DNA of 64,000 nucleotides from Sphingopyxis indica (GCF_900188185.1 NZ_FZPA01000003.1:62001-126000), one strand, 5' to 3'; counted from the stretch's first letter, positions 32,082-41,150 are shown. Made by a program: numbers and translations. Notes: a model not told the origin generated them from the letters alone.

Positions 32082-33749
32082 TCAGCGGCAGCTGTCGTCC
32101 GGCCCGGAAATGAGGTCGAGGCAGCGGCCGTCGATCTTCGTCCGGTCGACCGGCAGGCCGATCTGCGCCGCGAGGGTCGGCAATATGTCGACCGTCATCA
32201 CGGCATTCGGCTGTTCGAAACCGATGAGCCCCTTGCGCCAGAAGAGGATCGGCACGCGCCGGTCGTAATCCCAGACCGACCCGTGCGTCGCGACATAGCC
32301 GACCCCCGATTCGGGAATCGGCGTCACCCGCGGCTTCAGCACGACGATGAAGTCGCCCGAGCGCTCGGGATTATAGGAGGCGCGCAGCTTGTCCATCAGC
32401 GACCAGACGTCCGGTGCGCGTTTCGAGATGGGCCATTGGGCGAGTTCCTCGCCGGTGACGACCGCTTCGACCTGCGGATGCGCGCGATAGCGTGCGACGA
32501 GCGCGGCGAGCGCCGCCCGGCGCTGCTCGGGGGTCAACGACTTCGCGAGATACATGTCGCCGAAGGGGCCGTCGCCATAGAGGAGTGGCTGCGGCAGGCC
32601 CAGCTCCTCGGCGACCGCCTTGCCCATCGCGTCGGCGTCCAGCGCGGGGTCGACGCGCTGGGCGCCGGGCCAGGCGTTCTGGCGGTTGCGTTCGGGCATG
32701 TCGTGGCCGCCATGGTCGGCGGTCAGCGCGACCTCATAGTCGATCCCGGTCGCGTCGAGCTGCGCGAAGAAATCGCCGAGTTCGCGGTCGAGACTCATCA
32801 TCTGCAGGCACATTTCGCTGCCCTCGGTGCCGAAGCCGTGGCCGACATAGTCGGTCGCCGACAGGCCGACGATCAGGAGGTCGGTGCCGCTGCCTTCGCC
32901 CATCTTGCGCACCTGCCGCAGCGCCGCCGCGGTCGCGAGCACCGCGCCGTCGGCTTCGGGCGACGCCTTGAAGCGGCGGAAATCGCCGCCGTCGCGCGCG
33001 AAGCGGCCAGTGCCGACGGTGCCGCCCGTGTCGAGCGGAATCGCGATGTCGTGCGACGCGCAATCGGCGGGCAGCGTCAGGCCGGGGCGCGGTTCGGCGA
33101 TGGCCGCGGCGATCGCAGCGCTCGCCTGCTGCGCGGTCGGTGACAGCGTCACCCCCTTGAAGCCCGTCAGCCCCTTGGGCGTCAGCCACATCAGCTCGTC
33201 GGCCCGGCGCCCGCCCATCATGATCGCCGCGCGGTCTTTGCCCGCAACCGAGACGACCTGCGCCTTGGGATCGCGCGCCTTCATCAGATCGCCGAGCGTC
33301 GGGACGAGCAGATGGTCGATCGAGGCGACATACTCCTTCGAGCTGCTGCCCGGCGCCGTCTCGTCCTCGGCGCAATAGAGCTTCTTGTCGGCGCGCGCCG
33401 CCGACAGGTCGTAATAATTATTGGCAATGATTCCCGTGTGCGCGGGATGGTTTCCGGTCAGGATCGTCGAGTGGCCGGGGCAGGTTTCGGTCGCGCCGTG
33501 CGCCTGATAGCCCGCCGGAAAGACGACGCCCGAGGCGAGCCGCGCGAGACCGCCGGTGAAGTGGCTGCGATATTCGGCGAAGAGGTCGGCGGAGAATTGA
33601 TCGACCGCAACGACGACGAGAAGTTTTGGCGCGGGGGTTGCCGCGGTAACCTTTTGCACTGCCGGCGCCGAATCCTGGGCAAGACCCGCCGCGGGGCCGG
33701 CAAGGCAGAGCGTGGCGGCGATCAGGGCGGTGCAGTTTTTGAGCTTCAC
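32082..33749 (-). CDS. phoK: Alkaline phosphatase of the PhoK/SPAP type
   Basis: A 555-residue secreted phosphomonoesterase of the nucleotide pyrophosphatase/phosphodiesterase superfamily. With the GTG start at 33749 the numbering falls on that described for Sphingomonas PhoK: nucleophile T89 (HGATETCPGHS), N110 (GIIANNYYD), K171 and R173 (AGKDRAAI). Zinc ligands are expected in TADHGGHDMPE and ATHGSVWDYDRR. A signal peptide covers residues 1-24, and GGAGA precedes the GTG. The longer upstream frame would put the signal peptide inside the protein and is rejected. It is divergent from the DsbD-like gene; no clear Pho box was seen. Confidence 0.9.
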   Translation of the reverse strand: MKLKNCTALIAATLCLAGPAAGLAQDSAPAVQKVTAATPAPKLLVVVAVDQFSADLFAEYRSHFTGGLARLASGVVFPAGYQAHGATETCPGHSTILTGNHPAHTGIIANNYYDLSAARADKKLYCAEDETAPGSSSKEYVASIDHLLVPTLGDLMKARDPKAQVVSVAGKDRAAIMMGGRRADELMWLTPKGLTGFKGVTLSPTAQQASAAIAAAIAEPRPGLTLPADCASHDIAIPLDTGGTVGTGRFARDGGDFRRFKASPEADGAVLATAAALRQVRKMGEGSGTDLLIVGLSATDYVGHGFGTEGSEMCLQMMSLDRELGDFFAQLDATGIDYEVALTADHGGHDMPERNRQNAWPGAQRVDPALDADAMGKAVAEELGLPQPLLYGDGPFGDMYLAKSLTPEQRRAALAALVARYRAHPQVEAVVTGEELAQWPISKRAPDVWSLMDKLRASYNPERSGDFIVVLKPRVTPIPESGVGYVATHGSVWDYDRRVPILFWRKGLIGFEQPNAVMTVDILPTLAAQIGLPVDRTKIDGRCLDLISGPDDSCR

Positions 33750-33867
33750 GAGGCTTTCTCCGTCGTCCGGGGTTGGCGCGGGCTGTCCTCTCGACGAAAG
33801 CCGCCTATATGGCAAGTCTCGAACGAAAGGCAGACGCGCGGCGGGCATGGGACAGATCGGGGACGCT

Positions 33868-35913
33868 ATGATGACAGCGGCGTGGCGCGCCGCGCTCGGC
33901 TTATTCGTGCTGGCGGCGCTCGCTTTGGCGCCTGCGCGCGCGCAGCCGACGCATATCGCCCCGAAGCTCGTTGCCGAATCCCCCGCGCCCGCGCCCGGCG
34001 GGGAGACGGCGATCGCTCTGGCGATGACGCCCGAGAAGGGCTGGCACGGTTATTGGACCAATGGCGGCGACGCGGGTTTCGGTCTGCGCGTCAAATGGAA
34101 TGCGCCCGAGGGGGTGACCATAAGCCCCTTCCGTTATCCGGTGCCCGAGCCGCTGATCCTCTTCGGCATGATGAACCATGTCTATGAGCATCCCTATGCG
34201 CTGCTCGCCGAGGTGAAGGTCGATGACGGCGTCGTGCCGGGCACCGACCTGACGCTCTCGGGCGTCGCCGACTGGCTCGCCTGCACCGACAAGGTGTGCG
34301 TGCCCGAACGCGCGGTGGTCTCGGTCGCATTGCGCGCGGGCGACGGTGCCGTGACCGAAGCGTCGCGCGCGCGCTTCGATGCGTGGCGCGCGGCATTGCC
34401 GCAGCCGCTCGACCGCGCCGGGCGCTGGGAGCGTCGAGGGGACCGGTTGCGCTTCGCCGTGCCGCTGCCCGCGAGCACCGCGCTCTCCGACCCGCACCTG
34501 TTCGTCGAAACGCCGCGCCTCGCCGACTATGCGGCGCCGCAGAGTTTCAGCCGCAACGGCAGCGATCTGATTATCGAAACGCGCGCCAATGGCGATGCGG
34601 CGGGCGAGGTCGATGCGCTGCTCAAGCTCGCCGACGGGCGCGGCCTGTCGATTCGCTTCGACCCGGGCGCGGTGCCGCCGGCCGGCGAACCGGTCGCCGG
34701 AGCGACGGACGGCTTCGACCTTGCGCTCTTCGGCACCGCGCTCGGCGGCGCGATCCTCGGCGGGCTGATCCTCAATCTGATGCCGTGCGTCTTTCCGATC
34801 CTGAGCCTGAAGGCGCTGAGCCTCGCGCGCTCGGGCGGCGCGGCGCGCGTGGCGAAGGTCGAGGCGCTCGCCTATGCCGCGGGCGCAGTGCTGACCGCGC
34901 TGCTGCTGGGGGCCGTGCTGCTCGGCCTGCGCGCGGCAGGCGAACAGGTGGGCTGGGCGTTCCAGCTCCAGCATCCGCTGAGCGTGCTGGTCCTGCTGCT
35001 GCTCGCGGTCGCGATCACGCTCAATCTCGCGGGCGTCTATGAGCTGCCTTCCTTCGGCGGCGGGCAGGCGCTGGCCGCCAGGGAGGGCACCGCGGGCGGC
35101 TTCTGGACCGGCGCGCTCGCCGCCTTCGTCGCGACGCCGTGCAGCGGCCCGTTGCTCGGTGCGGCACTCGGCGCGACGCTGGTGCTGCCCGTCTGGGCGG
35201 CGCTGCCGGTTTTCGGCGGCCTCGGCCTCGGTCTTGCTCTTCCCTTCCTCGCGATCGGCTTCGTCCCCGCGCTGCGAGGTCGCCTGCCCCGGCCGGGACC
35301 GTGGATGGCGACTTTCCGCAAGTGGATGGCGGTGCCGATGGGGCTGACCGCGGCGGCGCTGGCGTGGCTGCTGTGGCGGCAGGCGGGAGGCGGTGCCGCC
35401 CTGATCTATCCGGCAATCGCGGTGGCGATGATCGTCATACTGCTGTGGCACATGGGTTCGGTCCAGCACGGCGACGGTCGCCGCTGGCTGCTCGCGGCGC
35501 CGGGCCTGCTCCTGCTCGGCAGCGTCGCCGGGGCTGCCGCCGAGCTGACACCCTCGCAGCGGGGTCACGCAGCCGCGGGTTCGGCCTTCTCCGATGCCGC
35601 ACTCGCCAGGGCGCGCGCGAGCGGCAAGCCGGTCTTCGTCTATTTCACCGCCGACTGGTGCCTGTCGTGCAAGGCGAACGAGGCCGGCGCGATCGAGCGC
35701 GATGCGGTGCAGGCGGCGTTCGACAAGGCGGGGGTCGTCACGCTGGTCGGCGACTGGACGAACGGCGATCCCGCGATCACGCGCACGCTCGCCGCGCACG
35801 GGCGCAATAGCGTGCCGCTCTACCTCTGGTATGCGCCGGGTACGGCCGATCCCGAAATCCTGCCGCAGATCCTGACCCCGACGCTGCTGACCGGGCGGGC
35901 GAAAGCGGAATGA
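33868..35913 (+). CDS. DsbD-type thiol:disulfide interchange membrane protein
   Basis: A 681-residue protein with a signal peptide (to APARAQ), then a periplasmic DsbD-alpha-like domain with a Cys pair in LACTDKVCVPE, an eight-helix membrane domain with the two redox cysteines in NLMPCVFPIL and ATPCSGPLL, and a C-terminal thioredoxin domain with TADWCLSCK. It passes electrons from cytoplasmic thioredoxin to periplasmic proteins. The order alpha-beta-gamma is that of full-length DsbD/ScsB-like reductases. Two adjacent ATG codons exist; 33868 is given, with GGGGA upstream. A repeat separates it from tlyA. Confidence 0.88.
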   Translation: MMTAAWRAALGLFVLAALALAPARAQPTHIAPKLVAESPAPAPGGETAIALAMTPEKGWHGYWTNGGDAGFGLRVKWNAPEGVTISPFRYPVPEPLILFGMMNHVYEHPYALLAEVKVDDGVVPGTDLTLSGVADWLACTDKVCVPERAVVSVALRAGDGAVTEASRARFDAWRAALPQPLDRAGRWERRGDRLRFAVPLPASTALSDPHLFVETPRLADYAAPQSFSRNGSDLIIETRANGDAAGEVDALLKLADGRGLSIRFDPGAVPPAGEPVAGATDGFDLALFGTALGGAILGGLILNLMPCVFPILSLKALSLARSGGAARVAKVEALAYAAGAVLTALLLGAVLLGLRAAGEQVGWAFQLQHPLSVLVLLLLAVAITLNLAGVYELPSFGGGQALAAREGTAGGFWTGALAAFVATPCSGPLLGAALGATLVLPVWAALPVFGGLGLGLALPFLAIGFVPALRGRLPRPGPWMATFRKWMAVPMGLTAAALAWLLWRQAGGGAALIYPAIAVAMIVILLWHMGSVQHGDGRRWLLAAPGLLLLGSVAGAAAELTPSQRGHAAAGSAFSDAALARARASGKPVFVYFTADWCLSCKANEAGAIERDAVQAAFDKAGVVTLVGDWTNGDPAITRTLAAHGRNSVPLYLWYAPGTADPEILPQILTPTLLTGRAKAE

Positions 35914-35923
35914 TCCGTTCGCT

Positions 35924-36005
35924 CGTCATTGCGAGCGCAGCGAAGCAATCCAGGGCGGTTTGCGCGACTCTGGATTGCTTCGTCGCTCCGCTCCTCGCAA
36001 TGACG
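35924..36005. repeat. Intergenic inverted repeat, family D
   Basis: Outer arms CGTCATTGCGAG and CTCGCAATGACG, inner arms CGAAGCAATCCAG and CTGGATTGCTTCG. This palindrome type is widespread in alphaproteobacteria. Its last base is the first G of the tlyA ribosome site (GGAGG, 36005-36009), so an RNA hairpin could affect tlyA translation. Confidence 0.85.
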
Positions 36006-36016
36006 GAGGATGAATG

Positions 36017-36754
36017 ATGGCGAAGCAGCGCGCCGACCAGCTGCTCGTCGACCGCGGGCTCGCCGAGAGCCGGACGCGCGCGCAGGCGCTGATCCTCGCG
36101 GGGCTCGCCTTCGTCGGCGACCGCAAGATCGACAAGGCGGGGCAGCAGCTTCCCGCCGATGCCGACATCAGCGTCAAGGGCCGCGACCATCCGTGGGTGT
36201 CGCGCGGCGGGATCAAGCTCGACCATGCCCTGAAACATCTCGGCTGGGATGTTGCGGGCGCGGTGGCGATCGACGTCGGATCGTCGACCGGCGGCTTTAC
36301 CGACGTGCTGCTGAGCCGCGGCGCCGCGCGCGTCTATGCGGTCGATTCGGGAACCAACCAGCTCGCGTGGAAGCTGCGCCAGGACGAGCGGGTGATCGTC
36401 CACGAACAGACGAGCGCGCGCATCCTGACCGCCCAGCATATTCCCGAACCCGCCGACCTGATCGTCTGCGACGCGAGCTTCATCGCTCTGTCGAAGGTGC
36501 TGCCGGTGCCGCTGTCCTTTGCGAAAGCCGGCGCGCGGCTTGTCGCGCTGATCAAGCCGCAGTTCGAGGCCGCGCGGCACGAGGTCGGCAAAAAGGGCGT
36601 CGTGCGCGACGCCACGGTGCATGTGCGCGTGTGCGACGCGGTGCGCGACTGGCTCGAAAGCGAAGGCTGGCGCGTCGTCGATCTGGTCGAAAGCCCGATC
36701 ACCGGCCCCGAGGGAAATGTCGAATTTCTGGTCGCGGCGGTGCGCGAAGACTGA
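36017..36754 (+). CDS. tlyA: TlyA-family rRNA 2'-O-methyltransferase/hemolysin-like
   Basis: A 245-residue protein with an N-terminal S4 RNA-binding domain (RADQLLVDRGLAESRTRAQ, LAFVGDRKIDKAG) joined to an FtsJ-like methyltransferase: SRGGIKLDHALK, the SAM loop AIDVGSSTGGFTDVLL, then VIVHEQTSAR, DLIVCDASFI and ALIKPQFEA. TlyA proteins methylate ribosomal RNA cytidines. The second of two adjacent ATGs was taken because GGAGG is seven bases before it. Confidence 0.92.
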   Translation: MAKQRADQLLVDRGLAESRTRAQALILAGLAFVGDRKIDKAGQQLPADADISVKGRDHPWVSRGGIKLDHALKHLGWDVAGAVAIDVGSSTGGFTDVLLSRGAARVYAVDSGTNQLAWKLRQDERVIVHEQTSARILTAQHIPEPADLIVCDASFIALSKVLPVPLSFAKAGARLVALIKPQFEAARHEVGKKGVVRDATVHVRVCDAVRDWLESEGWRVVDLVESPITGPEGNVEFLVAAVRED

Positions 36755-36770
36755 ACGGCCGGATTCCCGT

Positions 36771-36904
36771 TTCTCACACAAGGACACGAAGAGGTCAGCC
36801 CGTTGTCGCTACCGGCGACCATCGAAAAGGCGCTGCGCGCGCCCGAACGAGCGGGTTTGCGAGAGATTGCCGGCGTCTTCGTGCCTTTGCGCCTTTGTGT
36901 GAGA
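36771..36904. repeat. Intergenic inverted repeat, family F
   Basis: TTCTCACACAAGG with CACGAAGA at 36771-36792 pairs imperfectly with TCTTCGTGCC and CCTTTGTGTGAGA at 36876-36904, leaving a loop of about 80 bases. It fills most of the tlyA-tspO gap, in which I see no gene. Confidence 0.7.
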
Positions 36905-37011
36905 CAATTTATGTCCCCGAGTGAAACAAAACCGCAGCTGTTCGCTTGACGACCCGCGTGCCAGCCGCAACATCTGTGCTCGTCAGAATCGCAATGGGGG
37001 CTGAGCCGAGC

Positions 37012-37563
37012 ATGACCGAATTAGCGACGCCGGGCCAGCTTCGCATGTCCTATTGGCGCTGGGCGCTCGTCACCGTGCCCGCGATCGTGCTGATCGGCAG
37101 CCTGATGGGGCTCTTGTCGAACAGCGGCTATGACAATCGCTGGTTCGCGGCGCTCGACCGTCCCGCGATCGTCCCGCCGGGCTGGGTGTTCGGCGTGGTC
37201 TGGACCGCCCTCTATGCCTGTCTTGGCCTGTCGCTCGCGATGATCCTCCACGCGCGCGGCGCGACGGGGCGCGGTTTTGCGCTTTTGCTCTTCTTCGTCC
37301 AACTGATCGCCAGCTTCGCCTGGTCGCCGCTGTTCTTTGGCCAGCATCAGGTGACGAGCGCGCTCTACCTCATCATCTTCATCCTGATGGTGACGGTCGC
37401 GACGGCCTTTGCCTTTGCGCCGATGCGCAAGGCGGCGGCGTGGCTGCTCGTCCCCTATATGGCGTGGCTGAGCTTTGCGACGATCCTCAATTTCCAGATC
37501 GACCAGCGCAATCCCGATGCCGAAACCCTTGTTCCCGCGGCGGCGAGCACCCAGATAGGGTGA
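37012..37563 (+). CDS. tspO: TspO/MBR family tryptophan-rich sensory protein
   Basis: A 183-residue integral membrane protein with five predicted helices. Signatures are LDRPAIVPPGWVFGVVWT, YACLGLSLAMI, FAWSPLFFGQHQ and VPYMAWLSFATILNF, which bind porphyrins or sterols in this family and are linked to tetrapyrrole and stress signalling in alphaproteobacteria. The ATG at 37012 is preceded by GGGGGCTGAG; an upstream ATG at 36946 would add a 22-residue tail unlike the family. Confidence 0.9.
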   Translation: MTELATPGQLRMSYWRWALVTVPAIVLIGSLMGLLSNSGYDNRWFAALDRPAIVPPGWVFGVVWTALYACLGLSLAMILHARGATGRGFALLLFFVQLIASFAWSPLFFGQHQVTSALYLIIFILMVTVATAFAFAPMRKAAAWLLVPYMAWLSFATILNFQIDQRNPDAETLVPAAASTQIG

Positions 37564-37601
37564 CGGCAAGGGGACCCGTCCCCCTACGAAGGATTTGAGA
37601 C

Positions 37602-37904
37602 ATGCAGAGCGAGAACCGGATCTTCGACGACTTCGCCAAGATGGTGAACGGCATCGCCGGAACGGTCGCCGGCGCCAGCCGCGAGGCCGAAGCGGCGATG
37701 CGCGAGCGCGCGAAGGAATTCATCGGCCGCATGGATTTCGTCAGCCGCGAGGAATTCGAGGCGGTGAAGGAAATGGCCGCCAAGGCGCGCGCCGAAGCCG
37801 ATGCGCTGAAGGCGCGGCTCGACAAGCTCGAAGGCGCGGCGAAGCCCAAGCCCGCGGCCGCGAAACCCGCCGCCAAGGCAGCGACGCGCAAGCCGAAGGC
37901 CTGA
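37602..37904 (+). CDS. ubiK: UbiK-type accessory factor (BMFP domain)
   Basis: A 100-residue protein. The N-terminal part (NRIFDDFAKMVNGIAGTV) and the coiled coil FVSREEFEAVKEMAAKARAE are the membrane-fusogenic BMFP pattern (PF04380), and the tail is a Lys/Ala/Pro-rich stretch. UbiK homologues help assemble the ubiquinone biosynthesis complex under aerobic conditions. It stands between tspO and the YbjN gene on the same strand. Confidence 0.85.
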   Translation: MQSENRIFDDFAKMVNGIAGTVAGASREAEAAMRERAKEFIGRMDFVSREEFEAVKEMAAKARAEADALKARLDKLEGAAKPKPAAAKPAAKAATRKPKA

Positions 37905-37959
37905 CCGGGCATCGTCGCACGACTCGCAACATGGCGCGACAAGCGCTAAGGCGCCCCTT

Positions 37960-38463
37960 ATGAGCGACGATATTTACGACGACGACAATCAGGAAGCCGC
38001 ACCGATGGAGATGCTGGCGTCCTATTTTGCGGCGCACGACTGGCCGCACGAGATGATCGGCGAGGACGAGATCGTCGCCACCGCGCAGGGCAGCTGGACG
38101 ACCTATGAGCTGCGCGCGGTGTGGCGCGCCGAGGACGGCGTGATCCAGATGCTCGCCTTTCCCGACATCCGCGTCGTCGAGGACAAGCGCAGCGTCGCGC
38201 ACGAAGCGCTCGCGCTGATCAACGAGCAGCTGTGGCTCGGCCATTTCGAGCTGTGGTCGAACAGCGGCACGATCCTGTTCCGCCACGGGATGCTGGTCGG
38301 CGGCGACGCGGCGCTGTCGCTCGACCTGGCCGAGACGCTGGTCGAGAGCGCGATCGACGAGTGCGAGCGCTTTTACCCCGTGTTCCAGTTCGTGCTGTGG
38401 GGCGGCAAGTCGCCGTCCGAAGCGCTCGCCGCCTCGCTGATCGAAACGCGCGGCGAGGCCTGA
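37960..38463 (+). CDS. YbjN domain-containing protein
   Basis: A 167-residue cytoplasmic protein of the YbjN family (type III secretion chaperone-like fold). After an acidic N-terminus come MLASYFAAHDWPHEMIGED, LRAVWRAEDGVIQMLAFPD, EQLWLGHFELWSNSGTILFR and ETLVESAIDECERFYPVFQ, the usual order in the sphingomonad versions. The function is poorly known; family members affect stress and motility traits. It follows ubiK by 55 bases. Confidence 0.85.
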   Translation: MSDDIYDDDNQEAAPMEMLASYFAAHDWPHEMIGEDEIVATAQGSWTTYELRAVWRAEDGVIQMLAFPDIRVVEDKRSVAHEALALINEQLWLGHFELWSNSGTILFRHGMLVGGDAALSLDLAETLVESAIDECERFYPVFQFVLWGGKSPSEALAASLIETRGEA

Positions 38464-38496
38464 TCCAGCCCACTATCGCCGATTGAAAAAGGGGTG

Positions 38497-38584
38497 GTGT
38501 GCTCCCGCGAAGGCGGGAGCCCATCTCCTGCCGGCGCCATTTTAAACCGGTCGGAGATGGGTCCCCGCCTTCGCGGGGACACAC
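38497..38584. repeat. Intergenic inverted repeat, family C, copy 1
   Basis: GTGTGCTCCCGCGAAGGCGG and GAGCCCATCTCC at the left pair with GGAGATGGG and the CCGCCTTCGCGGGGACACAC region at the right. The two halves each contain their own small hairpin. It lies 3' of the YbjN gene and of the convergent beta-helix gene. Confidence 0.8.
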
Positions 38585-38620
38585 GGGCTTCAACCATGCG
38601 AACGGATATGAACCAGCGCG

Positions 38621-39580
38621 TCAGCGCCGCTCGAAACGCGTCAGCCCCGGCCCCAGATCATTCGCCCCGATCGCGAGCGGCTCGCCGCTCCAGTCGGCGA
38701 CGAAGGCCGATTTGCGCCCCATGTCTTCGGGCAGGCGCGCGCGATTGCCCTCGATGACCAGCCCGCGCGAGGGATGCTTGCGCTCCTCCGCCGCGACCGC
38801 GATGATCGCCGAATAATTTTCCTTGTCGCGCCCCTGCACGAACAGATTGTTCGCGATCCGGCCGGTGGCGCCCGACGGCAAGTCGATCATATAGTTGGTC
38901 GCGCGGCCCTGGCTGTCGTCGAAGCTGTTGCCCTCGACATCGACGCGGCCCGCGCGGACCTTCAGATAATGGCCGCCGCTGCCCTTTTCGAAGCGCGTGT
39001 TGGTCACCACCACCAGGCCATAATCGCCGGTATAGACGCTGTGCGCACAGCTCAGCCCGCGATCGCAGCGGCCGAGGCGCGAGAAGGTCGAGCGGTCGAT
39101 CGTCAGCGTCGCCTGCGGGTCGTTCGCGGTGAGTATCCCCTCTTCACTGCCGCGAAACAGGCTGTTGACGATGTCGAGATTGCTGCGTTCGAGCCGGATG
39201 CCGGCGCCATTGCCGTCGGGAACGCGCATATTCTGAAAGACGAGGCCGTCGACGCGCGCGCCGTCGCCGCGCAGCACCAGCGCCGCCTTGCCCTCGCACG
39301 TCACGCCGTCGAAGATCGCACGGCCCGGCTCGGCGGCGACGAAGGCGATGCGTCCCATGGTCTGCACCGCGCAGTCGCGGTGATAGCCCGGCGCGATGCG
39401 GATCGTCCCCTGCCCGCCGCCGACCGCATCGACAGCCTCCTGCAATCGCGCATAGCCGCGCCCGCTTTCGGCGACGACATAGGGGGCGGGGCCAGGCTGC
39501 GCGGGCACGGGCACCGATGCGAACAGCAGCGGCAGGGCGAACAGCGGCAGCATCTGGCGGCGGACAATCGACTGGACCAT
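38621..39580 (-). CDS. Secreted right-handed parallel beta-helix protein
   Basis: A 319-residue exported protein (signal peptide MLPLFALPLLFASVPVPAQ after a short basic start). It opens with RLQEAVDAVGGGQGTIRIAPG, the common beginning of pectate-lyase-like helices, then carries repeats such as GIRLERSNLDIVNSLFRG, LTIDRSTFSRLG, LVVVTNTRF and DVEGNSFDDS, one turn per about 22 residues. No polysaccharide-lyase active site is evident, so an enzyme function is not claimed. Several upstream in-frame starts exist; this one precedes the signal peptide. Confidence 0.7.
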   Translation of the reverse strand: MVQSIVRRQMLPLFALPLLFASVPVPAQPGPAPYVVAESGRGYARLQEAVDAVGGGQGTIRIAPGYHRDCAVQTMGRIAFVAAEPGRAIFDGVTCEGKAALVLRGDGARVDGLVFQNMRVPDGNGAGIRLERSNLDIVNSLFRGSEEGILTANDPQATLTIDRSTFSRLGRCDRGLSCAHSVYTGDYGLVVVTNTRFEKGSGGHYLKVRAGRVDVEGNSFDDSQGRATNYMIDLPSGATGRIANNLFVQGRDKENYSAIIAVAAEERKHPSRGLVIEGNRARLPEDMGRKSAFVADWSGEPLAIGANDLGPGLTRFERR

Positions 39581-39748
39581 CCCCGCTGGATAGCCGCCCC
39601 GATCGCGCGAGTCTCGCGCGAAGCGGGCCGGCCCGATCGCTGTGCCAGCGCGGAACAGCCGGGTGGCCAAAGGTGAAATCCTATTCACCATTGCCGCGGA
39701 CACACGCTCCGACTAGCAACCGGTAACGATCGCTTGGGGGAGTGGGGC

Positions 39749-40948
39749 GTGACGCATACCGAAGTTTTCCTGATCGCGCTGCTGATCATCTTCGCGGTGC
39801 CGTGGTTCGTGTGGCGCGTGTTCCGCACCGACTATTGGGCGCCGCTCGTCGTGGTGCAGATCATCGGCGGCATTTTGCTCGGCCCGGGCGTGCTCGGCGC
39901 GGTCTTTCCGGACTATTATGCCTTCGTCTTCCGGCCCGAAGTCATCGCGTCGCTCAACGGCATCGCCTGGTGGGCGGTGATGATGTTCGTCTGGGTCGCG
40001 GGGATCGAGCTCGACATCGGCCAGGCGTGGAAGCATCGCCGCGAAACCGGCATTACCGCGGGCCTGGCGCTCGGCACGCCGCTGCTGTTCGGCGCCGTTG
40101 CCGCACTGTTCATCCTGCGCACCCCCGGATGGATCGGGGCGGCGGGCGCGCATTGGCAGGTTGTGGCGGGAATCGGCATGGCGTGCGCGGTGACCGCGCT
40201 GCCCATCCTCGTCTTGTTCATGGAAAAGCTCGCCATCCTGCGCGAGCCGATCGGACAGCGCATCCTGCGCTATGCGAGCCTCGACGATATTGCGATCTGG
40301 GGCGTGCTCGCGCTGATCCTCGTCGATTGGGAGCGGATCGGGCGGCAGGCAATGTTCCTGCTGGGCTTTGCGGTCGCGGCGTGGCTGATCCGGCGCCTGA
40401 TGGCCCGGCTCGATGCGCCCGACCGCTGGGCGGTGGGGCTGGTCTGGCTGATCGCCTGCGGTTTCGCGGGGGACTGGTCGGGGCTGCACTTCATGGTCGG
40501 CGCCTTTCTGTCGGGCGCGGTGCTCGACGCCAAATGGTTCGGGCACGAGCCGATGGACCGGTTTCGCAACATCGTGCTGATGACGGTGATGCCGGTCTTT
40601 TTCCTGTCGACGGGGCTGAGGACGCAGTGGGACGTCGGCGGCGCCGCGGTGTTCGCGGTCGCCGGCGTGCTGCTCGTCGCGTCGGTCGCAGGCAAGCTCG
40701 CCGGGGTGGGACTCGCCGGGCGCATCCTCGGCTGGCAGCGGGGCGAGGCAAGGCTGATCGGCTGGCTCTTGCAGACCAAGGCGCTGATCATGATCATCTT
40801 CGTCAACATCCTGCTCGACAAGGCGATCATCACCAACGAGGCGTTCACTGCGCTGCTGCTGATGGCGGTGGCGAGCACGATGCTGTCGATCCCGATGGCG
40901 ACGCCGCTGCTGAAGCGGCTCGGCGCCGCCGTGGGGCGCGAAGCCTGA
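39749..40948 (+). CDS. CPA2-type cation:proton antiporter
   Basis: A 399-residue membrane protein with about twelve hydrophobic segments. It has the Na+/H+ exchanger domain (PF00999): GGILLGPGVLGAVFP in the first third, WVAGIELDI, the acidic pair in ASLDDIAIWGVLAL and FFLSTGLRTQWD near the end. It exchanges K+ or Na+ for protons and has no C-terminal TrkA-N domain, unlike KefB/C. The GTG at 39749 was chosen because GGGGAG is six bases before it; a TTG fifteen bases upstream is possible. Confidence 0.85.
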   Translation: MTHTEVFLIALLIIFAVPWFVWRVFRTDYWAPLVVVQIIGGILLGPGVLGAVFPDYYAFVFRPEVIASLNGIAWWAVMMFVWVAGIELDIGQAWKHRRETGITAGLALGTPLLFGAVAALFILRTPGWIGAAGAHWQVVAGIGMACAVTALPILVLFMEKLAILREPIGQRILRYASLDDIAIWGVLALILVDWERIGRQAMFLLGFAVAAWLIRRLMARLDAPDRWAVGLVWLIACGFAGDWSGLHFMVGAFLSGAVLDAKWFGHEPMDRFRNIVLMTVMPVFFLSTGLRTQWDVGGAAVFAVAGVLLVASVAGKLAGVGLAGRILGWQRGEARLIGWLLQTKALIMIIFVNILLDKAIITNEAFTALLLMAVASTMLSIPMATPLLKRLGAAVGREA

Positions 40949-40976
40949 GAGCATGATCCCTTCGGCTGAATAAGCC

Positions 40977-41088
40977 GTGTGCTCCCGCGGAGCCGAAGGC
41001 GGCGCGTAGCGCCAACGCGGGAACCCATCTCCCGATCGCTCTATTTTGAACCCGCCGGAGATGGGTCCCCGCCTTCGCGGGGACACAC
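40977..41088. repeat. Intergenic inverted repeat, family C, copy 2
   Basis: Same arms as the 38497 copy (GTGTGCTCCCGCG at the left, GGAGATGGGTCCCCGCC and the GGGGACACAC end at the right), but the left inner loop is enlarged by about 25 bases (GAGCCGAAGGCGGCGCGTAG region). With the adjacent family B element it fills the 349-base gap after the antiporter. Confidence 0.8.
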
Positions 41089-41150
41089 ATGCTTTATTGG
41101 AGCGCGATGACATCGCGCTCTAGAGCAGCGAGCCTTAAATCTGCACCGTT

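Noticed and set aside
33750..33848. Longer N-terminus for the alkaline phosphatase
   Set aside because: It would bury the signal peptide and shift T89, N110, K171 and R173 away from the PhoK numbering.
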